NCBI GenBank assembly: GCA_037447655.1
Contig: JBBHKE010001846.1
Location: 97,001 to 161,000, forward strand
Length of the DNA: 64,000 bases
DNA from: Zygnema cylindricum
Lineage: Eukaryota; Streptophyta; Zygnematophyceae; Zygnematales; Zygnemataceae
Direction: 5' to 3'
Each line of letters opens with the position of its first letter. Position 1 is the stretch's first letter. The notes beneath the pieces are model-generated. The model saw only the letters and a program-made list of their open reading frames with translations. It was not told the origin of the DNA and did no database searches. The translations under genes and the position numbers were made by a program. Positions 11,501 to 23,010 of this stretch are shown here, piece by piece.

Positions 11501-13000
11501 AAGTTTCTTCGTTTCATTACTTCAAATCAGCCTAAACATCCTATGGCTACCTTTCTCAGTAATGAAATAGACATCCTCCTCAAAACTAGCAGTAAAGACT
11601 CCTTCCTTAGTGCTAGTAAAAAACCCTTATCATATAATACAGATGTAGAGATGAGGTTTTTGTTCAGCTCTGGAATAAACAATACATTGGAGAATGTTAC
11701 TATGGATGTCTTTCCTTCTACTAACACTTTCAGATCTACCGATCCTACAAGAGTAGTGGTGATTATCCTCTCATCCTCGTACTTTATCTCTACAGTGGGA
11801 ATCTTTCTTATCTTAGAGAAGAGGTGCCTATCCTTACACTTGTGCATGGAGGCACTTGAATGTATAATCCAGCTAGCTTCACCTTTCAATCCACCGTAAG
11901 CACATTTTCTGCCTTCGTGGAATTTCGACCTCGTTTTTCGCCTCCAACTCCTCATCCAAAAGGAGCTTATAGTCCTCGTCCCCGGATTCCGCCTCATGTA
12001 CCTGTGTTATAAGGGCCTTTTTCTTTCCTCTCGGGGTACCACCGGTCTGCCCATCCTTTAACCAAAGCTTTGTTAGCTTAGTGCACTCTGCCATATAGTG
12101 CCCTGGTTTCTTACAAAAATGACATAAATCTTTGGGAGCCCTTGGTCGTAACTCGTCGGGGTGATTTTTCTGCTCCCTTCCCCCATAGTTTCAGACCGGT
12201 TTCCGAGAATTCTTGTTCCTCCAATCGGTCCAAGTTGCCAAAGATTGGCCACTCTTTCCTCCCCTGCGGATCTCAATCGTATTCTCCCGAACGAGAATCA
12301 TCCCTACCACTGAGTTCCATATCCACCTTAAGTCCAACAAGTCCTGCACACGGTTGACTATGTTCTCGAACTCATCGGGTAACTTCATTAGTAAACAATT
12401 AACCTTTCTTTTATCACTAAAATCTTTTCCGCACTCTCTAGCTCTATGAAAAGTGTAGCAAGCTCATTGCAAAAATCCAACATTTTCCCCCCTTTATATA
12501 GATATTCCTTTACTTTCTAATCAGCCAACTGTTGTTGCTGAATCGTACCACTTCCGTACATCTCTATGAGAGCCATCCAAAGATCGGATGCCCTTTCTAG
12601 CTGCAAATTAGGACATGCAAGTCCTTGAGTAAGATGGCGTAGGATTAAGTGCTTTGCCGCCATATTGTTGAAATCCTAGGTTTGAGTATCATTCTCCTCG
12701 TTCCTCGGAATATGTGACATGAATGCTGAACCTGTTGCTATTGGTGTGGTCGTCTCCTTCTCCGCTCCTTTGTCCACCACCTCTCCTTCCTTTGTCTCCT
12801 CCGTTGAAGATGGACATGCTTTCTTTGTGAATCTGCTTCCTTCAAACCCTGGAGGAATTCCAAGACTTGATGGACGCCCCAATCGTCCACTCACTATCCC
12901 CCAAAACCTTTTTTCGCATAGAGCTCCTATCATCATACTTTCCTAGTATATGAAGCTAGTTCCATTAAAGATTGGTACCCTAGAGGATGGGCCCATAACC
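11501..13000 (-). pseudogene. B4 gag and protease, decayed
   Basis: 12936-12676 is the gag N-terminal half. 12388-12191 is a middle fragment, and the CCHC knuckle (C-H-F-C-K-K-P-G-H-Y-M-A-E-C) is near 12130-12085. 11997-11527 covers the protease, where D-S-G-A-S has become H-S-S-A-S, so the catalytic Asp is gone. Frame changes separate the pieces. Confidence 0.78.
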
Positions 13001-13345
13001 AGAAACTTTGAGACCTCTATAAGTCCTCAGAGTGGACAGCTTCGAAGAAGCCTCTAGGATAACCCTGACCCCTTTGTATTTCAGCAAGAAAAAACTGCCA
13101 CCCTGGCAAACAAAAACTCTCACAAACTTAACCCTTGTGAAGGCAATAATCCCCTGAGTCGATAGCAAAAAGAATCTCTGAATTTTCTCCCCTGAGCATT
13201 AAGTTATGGACAGTCAAAGTTCACCTTCTGTATAGAAGCTCTCTGGGAGAGAGGGTCCTATCTCCTAATTTTTCTAAGTCCTATCTCTCTCACAGACTCT
13301 ATCTACTGATGTACGGAATCAATTAGATTACTCCTCTGTACACAA
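13001..13345 (-). repeat. 5' LTR of B4, gag-proximal part
   Basis: This is the gag-proximal end of the B4 5' LTR, cut at 13345 by B3. The remainder is 26671-27393. The TSD of the B3 insertion, CACAA, is at 13341-13345 and 26666-26670. Confidence 0.88.
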
Positions 13346-13558
13346 TGTAGAAATTAATGGTCTTTTTAAAGTATTTTCTAGGTCTAAATAGAAATATAGA
13401 AAGAAGCCGAGGCAATCTACCTCTAATTTTTCTCTCCAACTCTCAAACTTGTCGTAGTCACTGAGAAATTGGAGAGGGAGCTAGAGCCATGGCTATCTAG
13501 GCTATCCAGAGGTTTACGGGAAATATATATTAGTTAGGGGTTTATTTACTAAAAGGTA

Positions 13559-13655
13559 TGTGCCGGCCACAGGATTTGATCCTGGTACCTACCGGACGGT
13601 AGACAACCGGTAGCCGGTAGCCTTAGCCGTTAAGTCTTTAACTAGTGTTACGTAC
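13559..13655 (-). other. tRNA-like segment, antisense within the LTR
   Basis: On the strand opposite the LTR, the sequence has a D-arm-like GGCTAAGGC, then GC-rich stems, then GGATCAAATCC, close to the pol III box B consensus (GGTTCGANTCC). In B4 (about 8403-8420) the arm can form a 5-bp stem CCAGG/CCTGG with a 7-nt loop, as in a T-arm. The segment recurs in every family-B LTR; the family-C LTR keeps the box-B part and the solo LTR D a closer match. No complete acceptor stem is seen, so it is not called a tRNA gene. Confidence 0.4.
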
Positions 13656-13738
13656 TATATGGTTTGATATTTAATTAAACATTATCAGGTAGGATAATTC
13701 ATTTAACTGTAACTGTTTACAGGATACATAGATCTAGT

Positions 13739-14486
13739 TGTTGTTCTACAACCACCGGTGCAGGTGGAGGAGCAGCAGTAGTAGTAGAAGTAGACATGAT
13801 ACACTCTCAGAAGATATCAAGAATCCTACCAAACAGCTGTTCTTAAGTGCTCACTACTTCTTATAGAAGCATTGAAACCTCACAAAACTCTATCAGAATA
13901 TAGAGTAGAATAAACACTGATAACTCCCAAAGTTATAGCACAATTGACCCGACAACACTCAAGATATAATACTCAGTTTCCCAAAATCTGTCTGCAGTTT
14001 TACTACTTGAAGGTCTGGATACATCATGTGTTCTGAGTCCTAAGTCTTATACTAGTGTTGTACCGGCAATACCACTGTACCTGAGAGGTACGTCAAGCTA
14101 CCAAGCTAATACTAAGCTACCATTGAGCTACCAGTGAGCTACCAGTGAGCTACCACTAAGCTACCATTAAGCTACCACTGAGCTTCCCACTAAGTTACCA
14201 CTGAGTTCCCACTAAGTTGACTAGAATCGTATTTATCGCAGTTGCTCTATCCTGTACAGAATCACATTAAGAATATCAGACGTTGCGTTGTCCGTACGAA
14301 CCATATCAAATATAATCGTGGTTGCCTTGTCCTGTTTCTGTTGCAGCTTCGCTGCTGCGCTGCTCTGCTGCTGCGCTGCTCTGCTGTATAGCAGCTGCGC
14401 TGCTCTGTTTGTATAGCAGCTGCGCTGCTTTTGTCTGTAAAGCAGCTTCGCTGCTCTAAGACTGAAAGCTTTCCAAAAAGACAACA
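13739..14486 (-). repeat. 3' LTR of A1
   Basis: 748 bp. It holds two internal repeat arrays: an 11-bp unit of the type GAGCTACCACT (about 14090-14215), and a GCAGCGCAGCAGC-type array with interspersed CTGTATAGCAG (about 14345-14455). Its last bases contain the duplicated gag start (M-S-T-S-T). Confidence 0.9.
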
Positions 14487-14646
14487 CTCCCCTAAAGCTT
14501 TAGACTCAGTATCCCGGCGCAGCTGCGGTGATAAACTAGCGCAGCATCGCAGCAAAACAATATAGCAATAAGCAAGTCACCCAGTCCCACTACCTCACAA
14601 TGGTGGAATTATCGCAGAGTGGCAGTATAGCAGTGCAGCAATTCAA

Positions 14647-16160
14647 CTATTCACTTAATCCCACTGCGTCTCTACAATACTTCAGCTTAGGAGCAGGAAG
14701 GGCTTTAGTGAGCATATCAACAATCATTTTTGCATCTGGCAAATAACATAATTTAATCACTCTAGAGTACACCTTTTCTCTTATAAAGTGTAATCGTACA
14801 TCCATGTGCTTGCTTTTGAAGTGATGACTCGGGTTAGAAGCAATGGCAATGGCAGCTTGGTTATCACACCAGATCACCTGTGGACCAGCTTCCATGTATC
14901 CTAGTTCTTGTAACATGGATTTTACCCATAAGAGTTCTTTGAGGGCCGAGCTTGTTGCCATATATTTTGACTCCATTGTCGACTATGCTGTAACCTTTTG
15001 AAGTTTGCTGCTCCAACCGCAAGTATCGTTCCCAATTTGTAGAACAAATCCCGTGGTGGATTTCCAGCTTGGCATGTCGCCATAGCTTCCATCACTCCAT
15101 GTTTGCAGCTTGACTTCTCCTCCGCCTAGAGTGAGTTTGAGATCTTTAGTTCCTGCCAAATATCTTAAGACTCTTTTTGCCGCATCAAGATCAGATTTTC
15201 TCGGATTTTCTAGACTCCTACTCAGTACCCCGACTGCTGCTGCAATGTCAGGACGGGTACAGTTCATGAAGTATATTAAGCTTCCCACTATCTGTCTATA
15301 AGGTATTATTGTCATAGGATCATTCTCCCCTGATTTTAAATACTCGCTAACAATGACACCTGGTTCTGTCTCTTCTCCCTCTAACTTCTGCCGAAACTCC
15401 ATTGGAGTTAAACATCCTTTTGCCCCCCGCATTCCATACTCATCTAACATGTTTCCAATAGCCTCTTTTTGAGTCAATTTTATTATTTTCTTATTTTTGT
15501 CCCTCTCTACCTGGCTACCCAAAATACATTTTGCCTCACCGAGGTCTTTCATCTCGAACCGTGAGTTTAGAGCAGTTTTGATTTTGTTAATTTCAGCCAT
15601 TGATTTGCTAATTAATAGCAAATCATCTACATATACTGCTATATACACTATCCCATTTTCACCCTTTAGAACGTAGACAGAGTGATCAGAACTTATCATT
15701 TGAAATCCTAGACTAGTGAAGAATTCATCAAGCTTTATATTCCACTGTCTGGGGGCCTGTTTTAGGCCGTACAAAGATTTTAGCAACTTGCATACTAAGT
15801 GCTCTTTTCCTGGTTCCACATACTTTTCAGGCTGCCGCATGTAAATGGTCTCTTCTAGTTCTCCATGCAAAAAGGCCGTTTTTACACCCATCTGATGAAT
15901 TTCCATATCTTCTATAGCAGCTAGGGATAGCAAAAATCCTAACTGTTGGAAATCTTACAGCCGGAGAAAATGTTTCTTCAAAATCGATTCCTTCCTTTTG
16001 ATTGTACCCCTTCGCCACAAGTCTGGCCTTATAGCGTTCAATGGTGTTATCGGGATTTAACTTCACCTTGAATACCCATTTGCTGCCGATCGTTTTTCGG
16101 TCCAGAGGAAGGTCCACGAGCTCCCATGTTTGAGCCTCCATGATCGACTTCATTTCGTCG
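14647..16160 (-). pseudogene. A1 reverse transcriptase and RNase H
   Basis: Three consecutive minus-strand frames (16153-15827, 15933-14983, 14976-14647) hold the copia RVT_2 domain with Y-V-D-D, then RNase H with W-S-D-G-S-Y-G-D, E-S-K-Y-M-A and W-C-D-N-Q-A-A-I. One frameshift near 15940 and one stop at about 14980 break it. It aligns throughout with A2 at 38530-40047. Confidence 0.88.
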
Positions 16161-16760
16161 TTTGCCGCCTCAATCTAGTGATTCCGCTCTGGTGATGAGA
16201 AGGCCTCTTGGATGGTCAAGGGCTCTCCTGAGACTGCCGAGTAGGCAAAGTGAGAGCTTGCTTGCAGGCGGCTGCTTGATCTTCTTCCCCCCGGAAATTC
16301 TGAGGCTGAGATCGTCGGATGCTGCGCATTGCGCTGATTGCGCTGGTTGCGATCCGTGTCTTGCTGATTGCGCTGGTTTCGATCCGTGTGTTCGTGATTG
16401 CGCTGGTTGCGATCCGTGTGTATTGACTGCTCTTGGTGCGTCTAGACCCGAAGTTGGTGAGGAAGTTGGAGAGAGTCTGACGCCGGAGTCATTAACGGAG
16501 TTTGTGGAATCTGCGGGACAATTTCCTGCATGCAATGTAAGATGACATACTTCTGTACATTTTGTTGCTTTTGCTGCTCTGTCATTTGAAATAAATCTAT
16601 GGAGTCTAGTTCATCTTTAACAATGATGTTTCTAGCTACAACTATTTTCTGCCTTTCAAACACAAAGACTCGATAACCTTTTGAGTGATCGTCATATCCA
16701 AACAGAATACCCGGTAATCCCTTCTGTTCTATTTTCCATCTATCTGTAGACGTATACAAT
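16161..16760 (-). pseudogene. A1 integrase-RT linker
   Basis: Low-complexity linker matching A2 37900-38530, with a shorter tandem array at 16320-16440 that encodes Gln/Asn/Arg-rich repeats in A2. Stops interrupt it here. Confidence 0.7.
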
Positions 16761-17444
16761 ATAAAGCATTGACTACCAAAGACCTTGAAATGGCTAACAT
16801 CTGGTTTGCTACATGTCCAAATCTCGTAAGGAGTAGTGCCTACCGATCTGGATCCTATCCTATTTTTAATATAAACTGCACAATTTAGAGCCTCAGCCTA
16901 GAATTTCGGATCCACATTCTTATCTGCGAGCATCGACCTGGAGCTCTCTGTGAGAGTTCTATTTAGTCTCTCAGACACCCCATTTTGTTCCGATGAATAT
17001 GGAACAGTCAATAGATGACTACTACCTTCCTCGAGTAAAAAGGTTTCAAATTCTTTCGATGTATATTCACCACCATTGTCCGATCTGAGCTGCAAAATAG
17101 ATGAATTATGAAGTTTTTCAGCCCATGCTTTATAGTGTTTGAAGTGACCAAACACTTCACTCTTCTCTTTCATGAAGTAAACTTTTGTAAACCTGGAGAA
17201 ATCATCTATGAAGGTAACCATATATTTCATCCCTCCGGCAGATAGAACCTTCGCCGGACCAAAGACATCCGAATGAATTTGTTGTAAAAGTTTCGTTGAC
17301 CGATGCTCAGACTCCTTAGGAAATGGCAATTTGTGGATTTTGCCTAAAGCGCAACCATCGCAAGTTTTGACTGGCTCATTTGTGATTGATATCTATTTTT
17401 CCAGCAATGACCATTTTCCTCAAACTATCATAATTAACATGGCC
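16761..17444 (-). pseudogene. A1 integrase
   Basis: The frame 17329-16898 holds the integrase core: S-D-V-F-G-P, R-S-D-N-G-G-E-Y and a Glu in S-E-R-L-N-R-T, the copia D,D,E arrangement. The pre-integrase zinc Cys pair near 17350 is out of frame because of a small deletion near 17390. Confidence 0.82.
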
Positions 17445-18860
17445 TTATCTTTTATGCCATAACTCATCTGAGTGCAAAACACCGGAGTACAAAACATCAT
17501 TCTCTTTGGTATTAGCCATATTCATGCGATACATCTTGCTACTATCTCTAGTACCTGTAACCGCAACTTTGCCATTTTTGCTAACAACCTGCCGACCATT
17601 TTTCAAATTAACTTCAAAGCCTTTGCTCTCTACCAACGACGTAGAAAATAGATTTTTCTTAAAGTCAAGTACAAATTAGACATTGTGAAGAGTCCTTTCA
17701 ATTGCTTTTCCTTCTACATCAACTAGTAAGGACACATCACCCACAGCACGAGTTTGGACACTCATTCCACAAGCATAATAAATATTTTTCTCCGGCGTTG
17801 CTTTCATATTTTTGAAGATGGTCTTGTTCCACCTCATGTGGGCTGACGCTCCTGTATCCATTATCCATCCTGGGTCCTTCGCGCCCTCCATTGCAGCCGC
17901 CATAGCGAATAGATCCGTATCGTCCTCCGTAGAAACCGTCAAAGCCTCGTCTTGGAGAGACGAAGAAGCCGAAAATAGTGCATTTCCACGAGGCGGAGTC
18001 CCCGTGAAGCCTTTGTAAAATTGGCTTTGTTGCCATCGTGGCTGGTATAAACCTGTATCGTTAGCTTTTTTAAGCTTATGAAAAAATTTGTATCCATGGC
18101 CTCTCTCACTACAATAAAAGCATGCATTGTTGGATTGTCTATTTCCACTTTGATTAAAATGTCTGAACTGATAAAACTGATTCCTTTGCTGATTAAACTG
18201 TCCTTTTCTCTCAAAGTCTGAATTAAAAGCCTCTTCTTGCTCAACATTGAGAATATTAGATGTAGCTTCCTCCTCTAGTAAAATATTAATGGCTAACTGT
18301 AAAGTCCAGCTAGCTTTATCTTTCTGTTTGAGCATGTCAGATGCTCCTTTCATACTACGAGGGAGACCCCGCATGAGCAATGCCGCCTTTTGAAAAGGAG
18401 GAAACACCCCACCTACACAAGCATGTGCATCTACAAGGATACGAAATTTGTTAGAATATTCAGCCATTGTACCGCCAGTGTACTTATAGTCCCAAATTTT
18501 TCCAGCCAATAGAAGCTCTTCCTGGACATTGGCCTTTTCATAATCACTTTTAAGAGATTTCCAGATATCAATTGCTTTTTTCATTTTTATCCGAGACATA
18601 GCTAAGTCCTCAGATATACAAAATTTCAGAATAGACCGAGCTTGCGTATTTTTCTTAGACCATGACGGATCAGATTCATCCAGCGAACCATCCAATATAT
18701 CTAAAAGATTGACATTTTCAAAATGTGTTTCCACCATATCTGCCCAGTAAACATACTTATCCCCGGAAAAGATAGGAATTCTTGATGACAGGCCCATAAC
18801 CTGTTGTTCTACAACCACCGGTGCAGGTGGAGGAGCAGCAGTAGTAGTAGAAGTAGACAT
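17445..18860 (-). pseudogene. A1 gag and protease
   Basis: The start codon at 18858-18860 lies inside the 5' LTR (18802-19597). The frame is open to 17676, then a stop, then 17636-17445. It has the copia gag region, a zinc knuckle C-F-Y-C-S-E-R-G-H-G-Y-K-F-F with the last Cys changed to Phe, and protease D-T-G-A-S. Close to A2 residue by residue. Confidence 0.85.
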
Positions 18861-19597
18861 GATACACTCTCAGAAGCTATCAAGAATCCTACCAAACAGC
18901 TGTTCTTAAGTGCTCACCACTTCTTATACAAGCATCCAAACCTCACAAAACTCTATCAGAATATAGAGTAGAATAACACTGATAACTCCCAAAGTTATAG
19001 CACAATTGACCCGACAACACTCAAGATATAATACTCAGAAGTTTCCCAAAAACTGTCTGCAGTTTTACTACTTGGAAGTCTGGATACATCATGTGTTATG
19101 AGTCCTAAGTCTTATACTAGTGTTGTACCGGCAATACCACTGTAACTGAGAGGTACGTCAAGCTGCCAAGCTAATACTAAGCTACCACTGAGCTACCACT
19201 GAGCTACCAGTGAGCTACCACTAAGCTACCATTGAGCTACCACTGAGCTACCCACTAAGTTTCCACTGATTTCCCACTAAGTTGACTAGAATCGTATCTA
19301 TCGCAGTTGCTCTATCCTGTACAGAATCACATTAAGAATATCAGACGTTGCGTTGTCCGTACGAACCATATCAAATATAATCGTGGTTGCCTTGTCCTGT
19401 CTCTGTTGCAGCTTCGCTGCTGCGCTGCTCTGCTGTATAGCAGTTGCGCTGCTATATAGCAGCTGCGCTGCTGTATAGCAGCTGCGCTGCTCTGTTGTAT
19501 AGCAGCTGCGCTGCTCTGTCTGTATAGCAGCTGCGCTGCTTTTGTCTGTAAAGCAGCTGCGCTGCTCTGAGACTGTAAGCTTTCCAAAAAGACAACA
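18802..19597 (-). repeat. 5' LTR of A1
   Basis: 796 bp, paired with 13739-14486. The size difference lies mostly in the GCAGC-type array (about 19405-19570). PBS complement GGCCCATAACC is at 18791-18801. Confidence 0.9.
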
Positions 19598-19602
19598 CCA
19601 GT

Positions 19603-20263
19603 AATGTAAAAGGATGGATTACGGTACGAATAAGAAACCAATACCGAGCATTTATTTCTTTAATGAAACGAATACTGCGCATGTATTTATTACGGCTACG
19701 ATTAAATGTGAATTTAATCGGACGGCCAAAATTAACGCCGAGATCGCGGAAGAGGATTTCGGCGGTTTGTGGTCATCGCCACATCGGATGACACGTGGCG
19801 GAATTACATTGGATCGCGGCATCTTCGAGGATTACGGGAGCGAATCCGGACATACCACGTGTCGACATTTAGGTCATGTCGTACAATATCCGTACAGAAA
19901 GTACACCGGCAACTGTATTTTTGTGTACGAAACTGTAATCTGATTGGCTCCGTACATCGGTAGATAGAGTCTGTGAGAGAGATAGGACTTAAAAAAATTA
20001 GGAGATAGGACCCTCTCTCCGAGAGAGCTTCTGTACAAAATGTCAACTTTGACCCTCTATAACTTACTGCTCCGGGCAGCAAATTGAGAGATTCTTTTTG
20101 TTATTGACTACGGGAGTCTTGCCTTCACAAGGGTGAAGTTGGTAAGAGTTAATGTCTCCTAGGGTGGCAGTTGTTTTTGCTGAAACACAAAGGGGTCAGG
20201 GTTATCCTAAAGGCTTCTTGGAAGCTGTCCACTCTGAAGACTTATCGAGGTCTCAGAGTTTCA
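19603..20263 (+). repeat. 5' LTR of B3, gag-proximal part
   Basis: Continuation of 13346-13738 after removal of A1 and its duplicated CCAGT. It holds the G-boxes and GTAC palindrome (about 19877-19935) and ends CAGAGTTTCA. The gag ATG is mutated (ATCGAGG). Confidence 0.88.
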
Positions 20264-21300
20264 GGTTATAGGCACACCCTCTAGGGTACCAATCTTTAAT
20301 GTAACTTGCTTCATATACTAGGAAATTATGATGATAGGAGCTCTATGCGAAAAAAGGTTTTGGGGGATAGTGAGTGGACGGTTGGGGCGTCCATCAAGTC
20401 TTGGAATTCCTCCAGGTTTGGAGGAAGCATATTCACCAGGAAAGAGGATCCACCTTCAACGGAGGAAACAAAGGAAGGAGAGGTGGTGGACAAAGGAAAG
20501 GAGAAGGAGGGGACCACACCAATAGCAACTAGTTCGACATTCATGTCAACTATTCCGAGGAACGAGGAGAATGATACTCAAACCTGGGACTTCAACAATA
20601 TGGCGGCAAAGCACTTCATCCTACGCCATCTCACTGAAAGACTTGCATGTCCTCATTTGCAGGTAGAAAGGGCATCCGATCTTTGGATGGCTCTCATAGA
20701 GATGTACCGAAGTGGTACGATTCAGCAACAACAGTTGCCTGATCAGAAAGCTAAGGAGTATGTATACAAAGGGGGGAAGATATTGGAATTTTGGAATGAG
20801 CTTGCTACACTCTTCATATAGCTTGAAAAAGAAAAGGTTAATTGTTTACTGATGAAGTTACCTGATGAGTTCAAGAACATAGTCAACCGTGTGCAGGACT
20901 TGCCGGACTCAAGGTGGATATGGAACTCAGTGGTAGGGATGATTCTCGTTCGGGAGAATACGATTGAGATTCGAAGGGGAGGAAAGAGTGGCCAAGCCTT
21001 GGCAACTGCGACCGATTGGAGGAACAAGGATTCCCGGAAACCGGTCGGAAACTATGGGGGGAGGGAGCAAAAAAATCAGACCGACGAGTTTGGACCAAGG
21101 GCTCCCAAAGGTTTATGTCATTTTTGTAAGAAACCTGGGCACTATATGGCAAAGTGCACTAAGCTAACTGAGCTTCGGTTAAAGGAGGGGCAGACCGGTG
21201 GTACCCCAAGAGGAAAGTAAAATGCCCTTGTGACACAGGTACATGAGGCGGAATCCTAGGACGAGGAGATGAGCTTCTTTTAGATGCGGAGTTGCAGGCG
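20264..21300 (+). pseudogene. B3 gag, decayed
   Basis: Gag sequence from the PBS onward. The real frame is open about 20430-20821, stops at TAG, resumes at 20852-21220 and includes an intact CCHC knuckle (C-H-F-C-K-K-P-G-H-Y-M-A-K-C) near 21118-21160. A short deletion precedes 20830. Confidence 0.8.
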
Positions 21301-23010
21301 AAAAACGAGGTCGAAATTCCACGAAGGCAAAAATGTGCTTACGGTGGATTAAAAGGTGAAGCAGGCTGGATTGTAAATTCAGGTGCCTCCATACACATGT
21401 GTAAGGATAGGCACCTGTTCACTAAGATAAGAAATATTCCAACCGTAGAGATAGAGTACGGGGATGGGAGGATAGTCACCACTGCTCTTGTAGGATCGGT
21501 TGATTTGAAAGTGTTAGTCAAAGGAAAGACATCCATAGTAACATTCTCCGATGTATTGTTTATTCCGGAGCTGAACAAAAACCTCATCTCTACATCTGTA
21601 TTAGATGATAAGGGTTTTTTTACTAGCACTAAGGAAGGAGTCTTTACTGCTAGTTTTGAGGAGGATGTCTATTTCATTGCTGAGAAAGGTAGCCATGGGA
21701 TGTTTAGGCTGGTTTTAAGTAATGAAAAAAAGAAACTTTATTATGCAGGTGTTCATGATATTATGAAGTGGCATAAGAGGCTTGGGCATGTGAATCTAGA
21801 CAAGTTAAGAGAGATGAAAAAGATGGGAGTGGTGGAAGGGATTAAGTTCAGATAGAGTGATAATATAAGTGATTGTAGTTGATGTGCCCAAGGTAAAAGA
21901 CAAAGATTACCCTTTCCTAAAACAACCACCTATAAGGGAGAAAAATTCTAGATCTAGTACACGCAGATATTTGGGGACCAGCTAAAGTGCCCTCACCGGA
22001 GGGGAAGAGATTTACGATGACTATCACTGATGATTGGTCTCGGTATTCCCGAGTGTATTTTTTGAAAAACAAGTCCGAAGCTTAGGATTGTTTTAGACAA
22101 TATAAAGCATGGAGCGAAAAAACTCCATGAAACTCCAATCAAGAGAATAAGGAGTGACAATGGTGGAGAGTATACTTCTAACCAGTTTGAGGATTTTCTG
22201 AGAGAAGATGGGGTCCAACACCAAAAGATAGTTCCATAAAACCCGGAACAGAATGGGGTAGCTGAAAGGTTAAATAGAACACTAAATGATAGTGCTAGAA
22301 GTATGTTGTCAGATAAGAAGATAGGAAAAAGGTTTTGGGCAGAAGCAATGAACTGTGCTAATTACCTCAAAAATAGAGTTCTTACTTCAGCTTTAAATGA
22401 TCAAACACCTTATGAGAGATGGACAGGCCGGAAACCAGACATATCTCGCTTAAAGGATTTCGGCAGTCAAGTATTCACTCTAGATACATATCGGTCTAAT
22501 TGGAAGCTGAATCCTAAAGGAAAATCGGGATACTTATTAGGAAATGATGAGGATATTAAAGGATATAGAGTTTATGATCTAAAAAGGGAAGATATAATCT
22601 TAGTAAAGCATCTAGTAGTTATGGATGAAGGAAAGTCTGTGGATCCCTTCAAATATACAAAGTATGTAAAAATCAGATTTGAGTCAGAAAATTCCGATGA
22701 CTTTGAGCTTCCTAACTATCCAGGTTTTCGAGAAGATGACATTCTTGTAGGTACAAATCAGACCGAAAAGGACTCGGCTGTGGAAACTCCAGTGACAACT
22801 CTACACGAAGCGGAAGACGTGGTGGAAATTGATTCGGAATCAAAGGATAGGGGAGAAGACGAGTTTGTTCAAAAGAATCCACGATAACTATCTATTCCGA
22901 CCTCAAATTTTGAGGGGGGAAGAACAAGTAGCAAAAAACTGCAAGAAAAATAGGTTAATAACACGGTAACTAAACTATCTCATCAAGATAAACCTCAAAA
23001 TTTTGGAGAG
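21301..23010 (+). pseudogene. B3 protease, integrase and linker
   Basis: 21292-21855 is open through the protease, where D-S-G-A-S reads N-S-G-A-S (catalytic Asp lost), and the H-K-R-L-G-H motif. The integrase core 21856-22300 carries several stops and a frameshift. 22303-22887 is open for the C-terminal part and linker. Confidence 0.8.

Larger units (their letters stand above)
13739..19597 (-). mobile_element. Ty1/copia element A1 (family A), decayed
   Basis: 5859-bp element on the minus strand: 3' LTR 13739-14486, internal region, 5' LTR 18802-19597. LTR ends are TGTTGT...ACAACA. The duplicated target is CTAGT/CCAGT (13734-13738, 19598-19602), one change. It inserted into the B3 5' LTR. 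The reading frame has many stops and frameshifts, so it is clearly older than A2. Confidence 0.92.

Noticed and set aside
13559-13655. A true tRNA gene in the LTR
   Set aside because: D-arm-like and T-arm-like parts are present, but no acceptor stem or clear anticodon arm, so only a tRNA-like segment is reported.
14090-14215. CRISPR-like repeat array
   Set aside because: Units are 11 bp, contiguous, imperfect and inside a eukaryotic LTR; no spacers.
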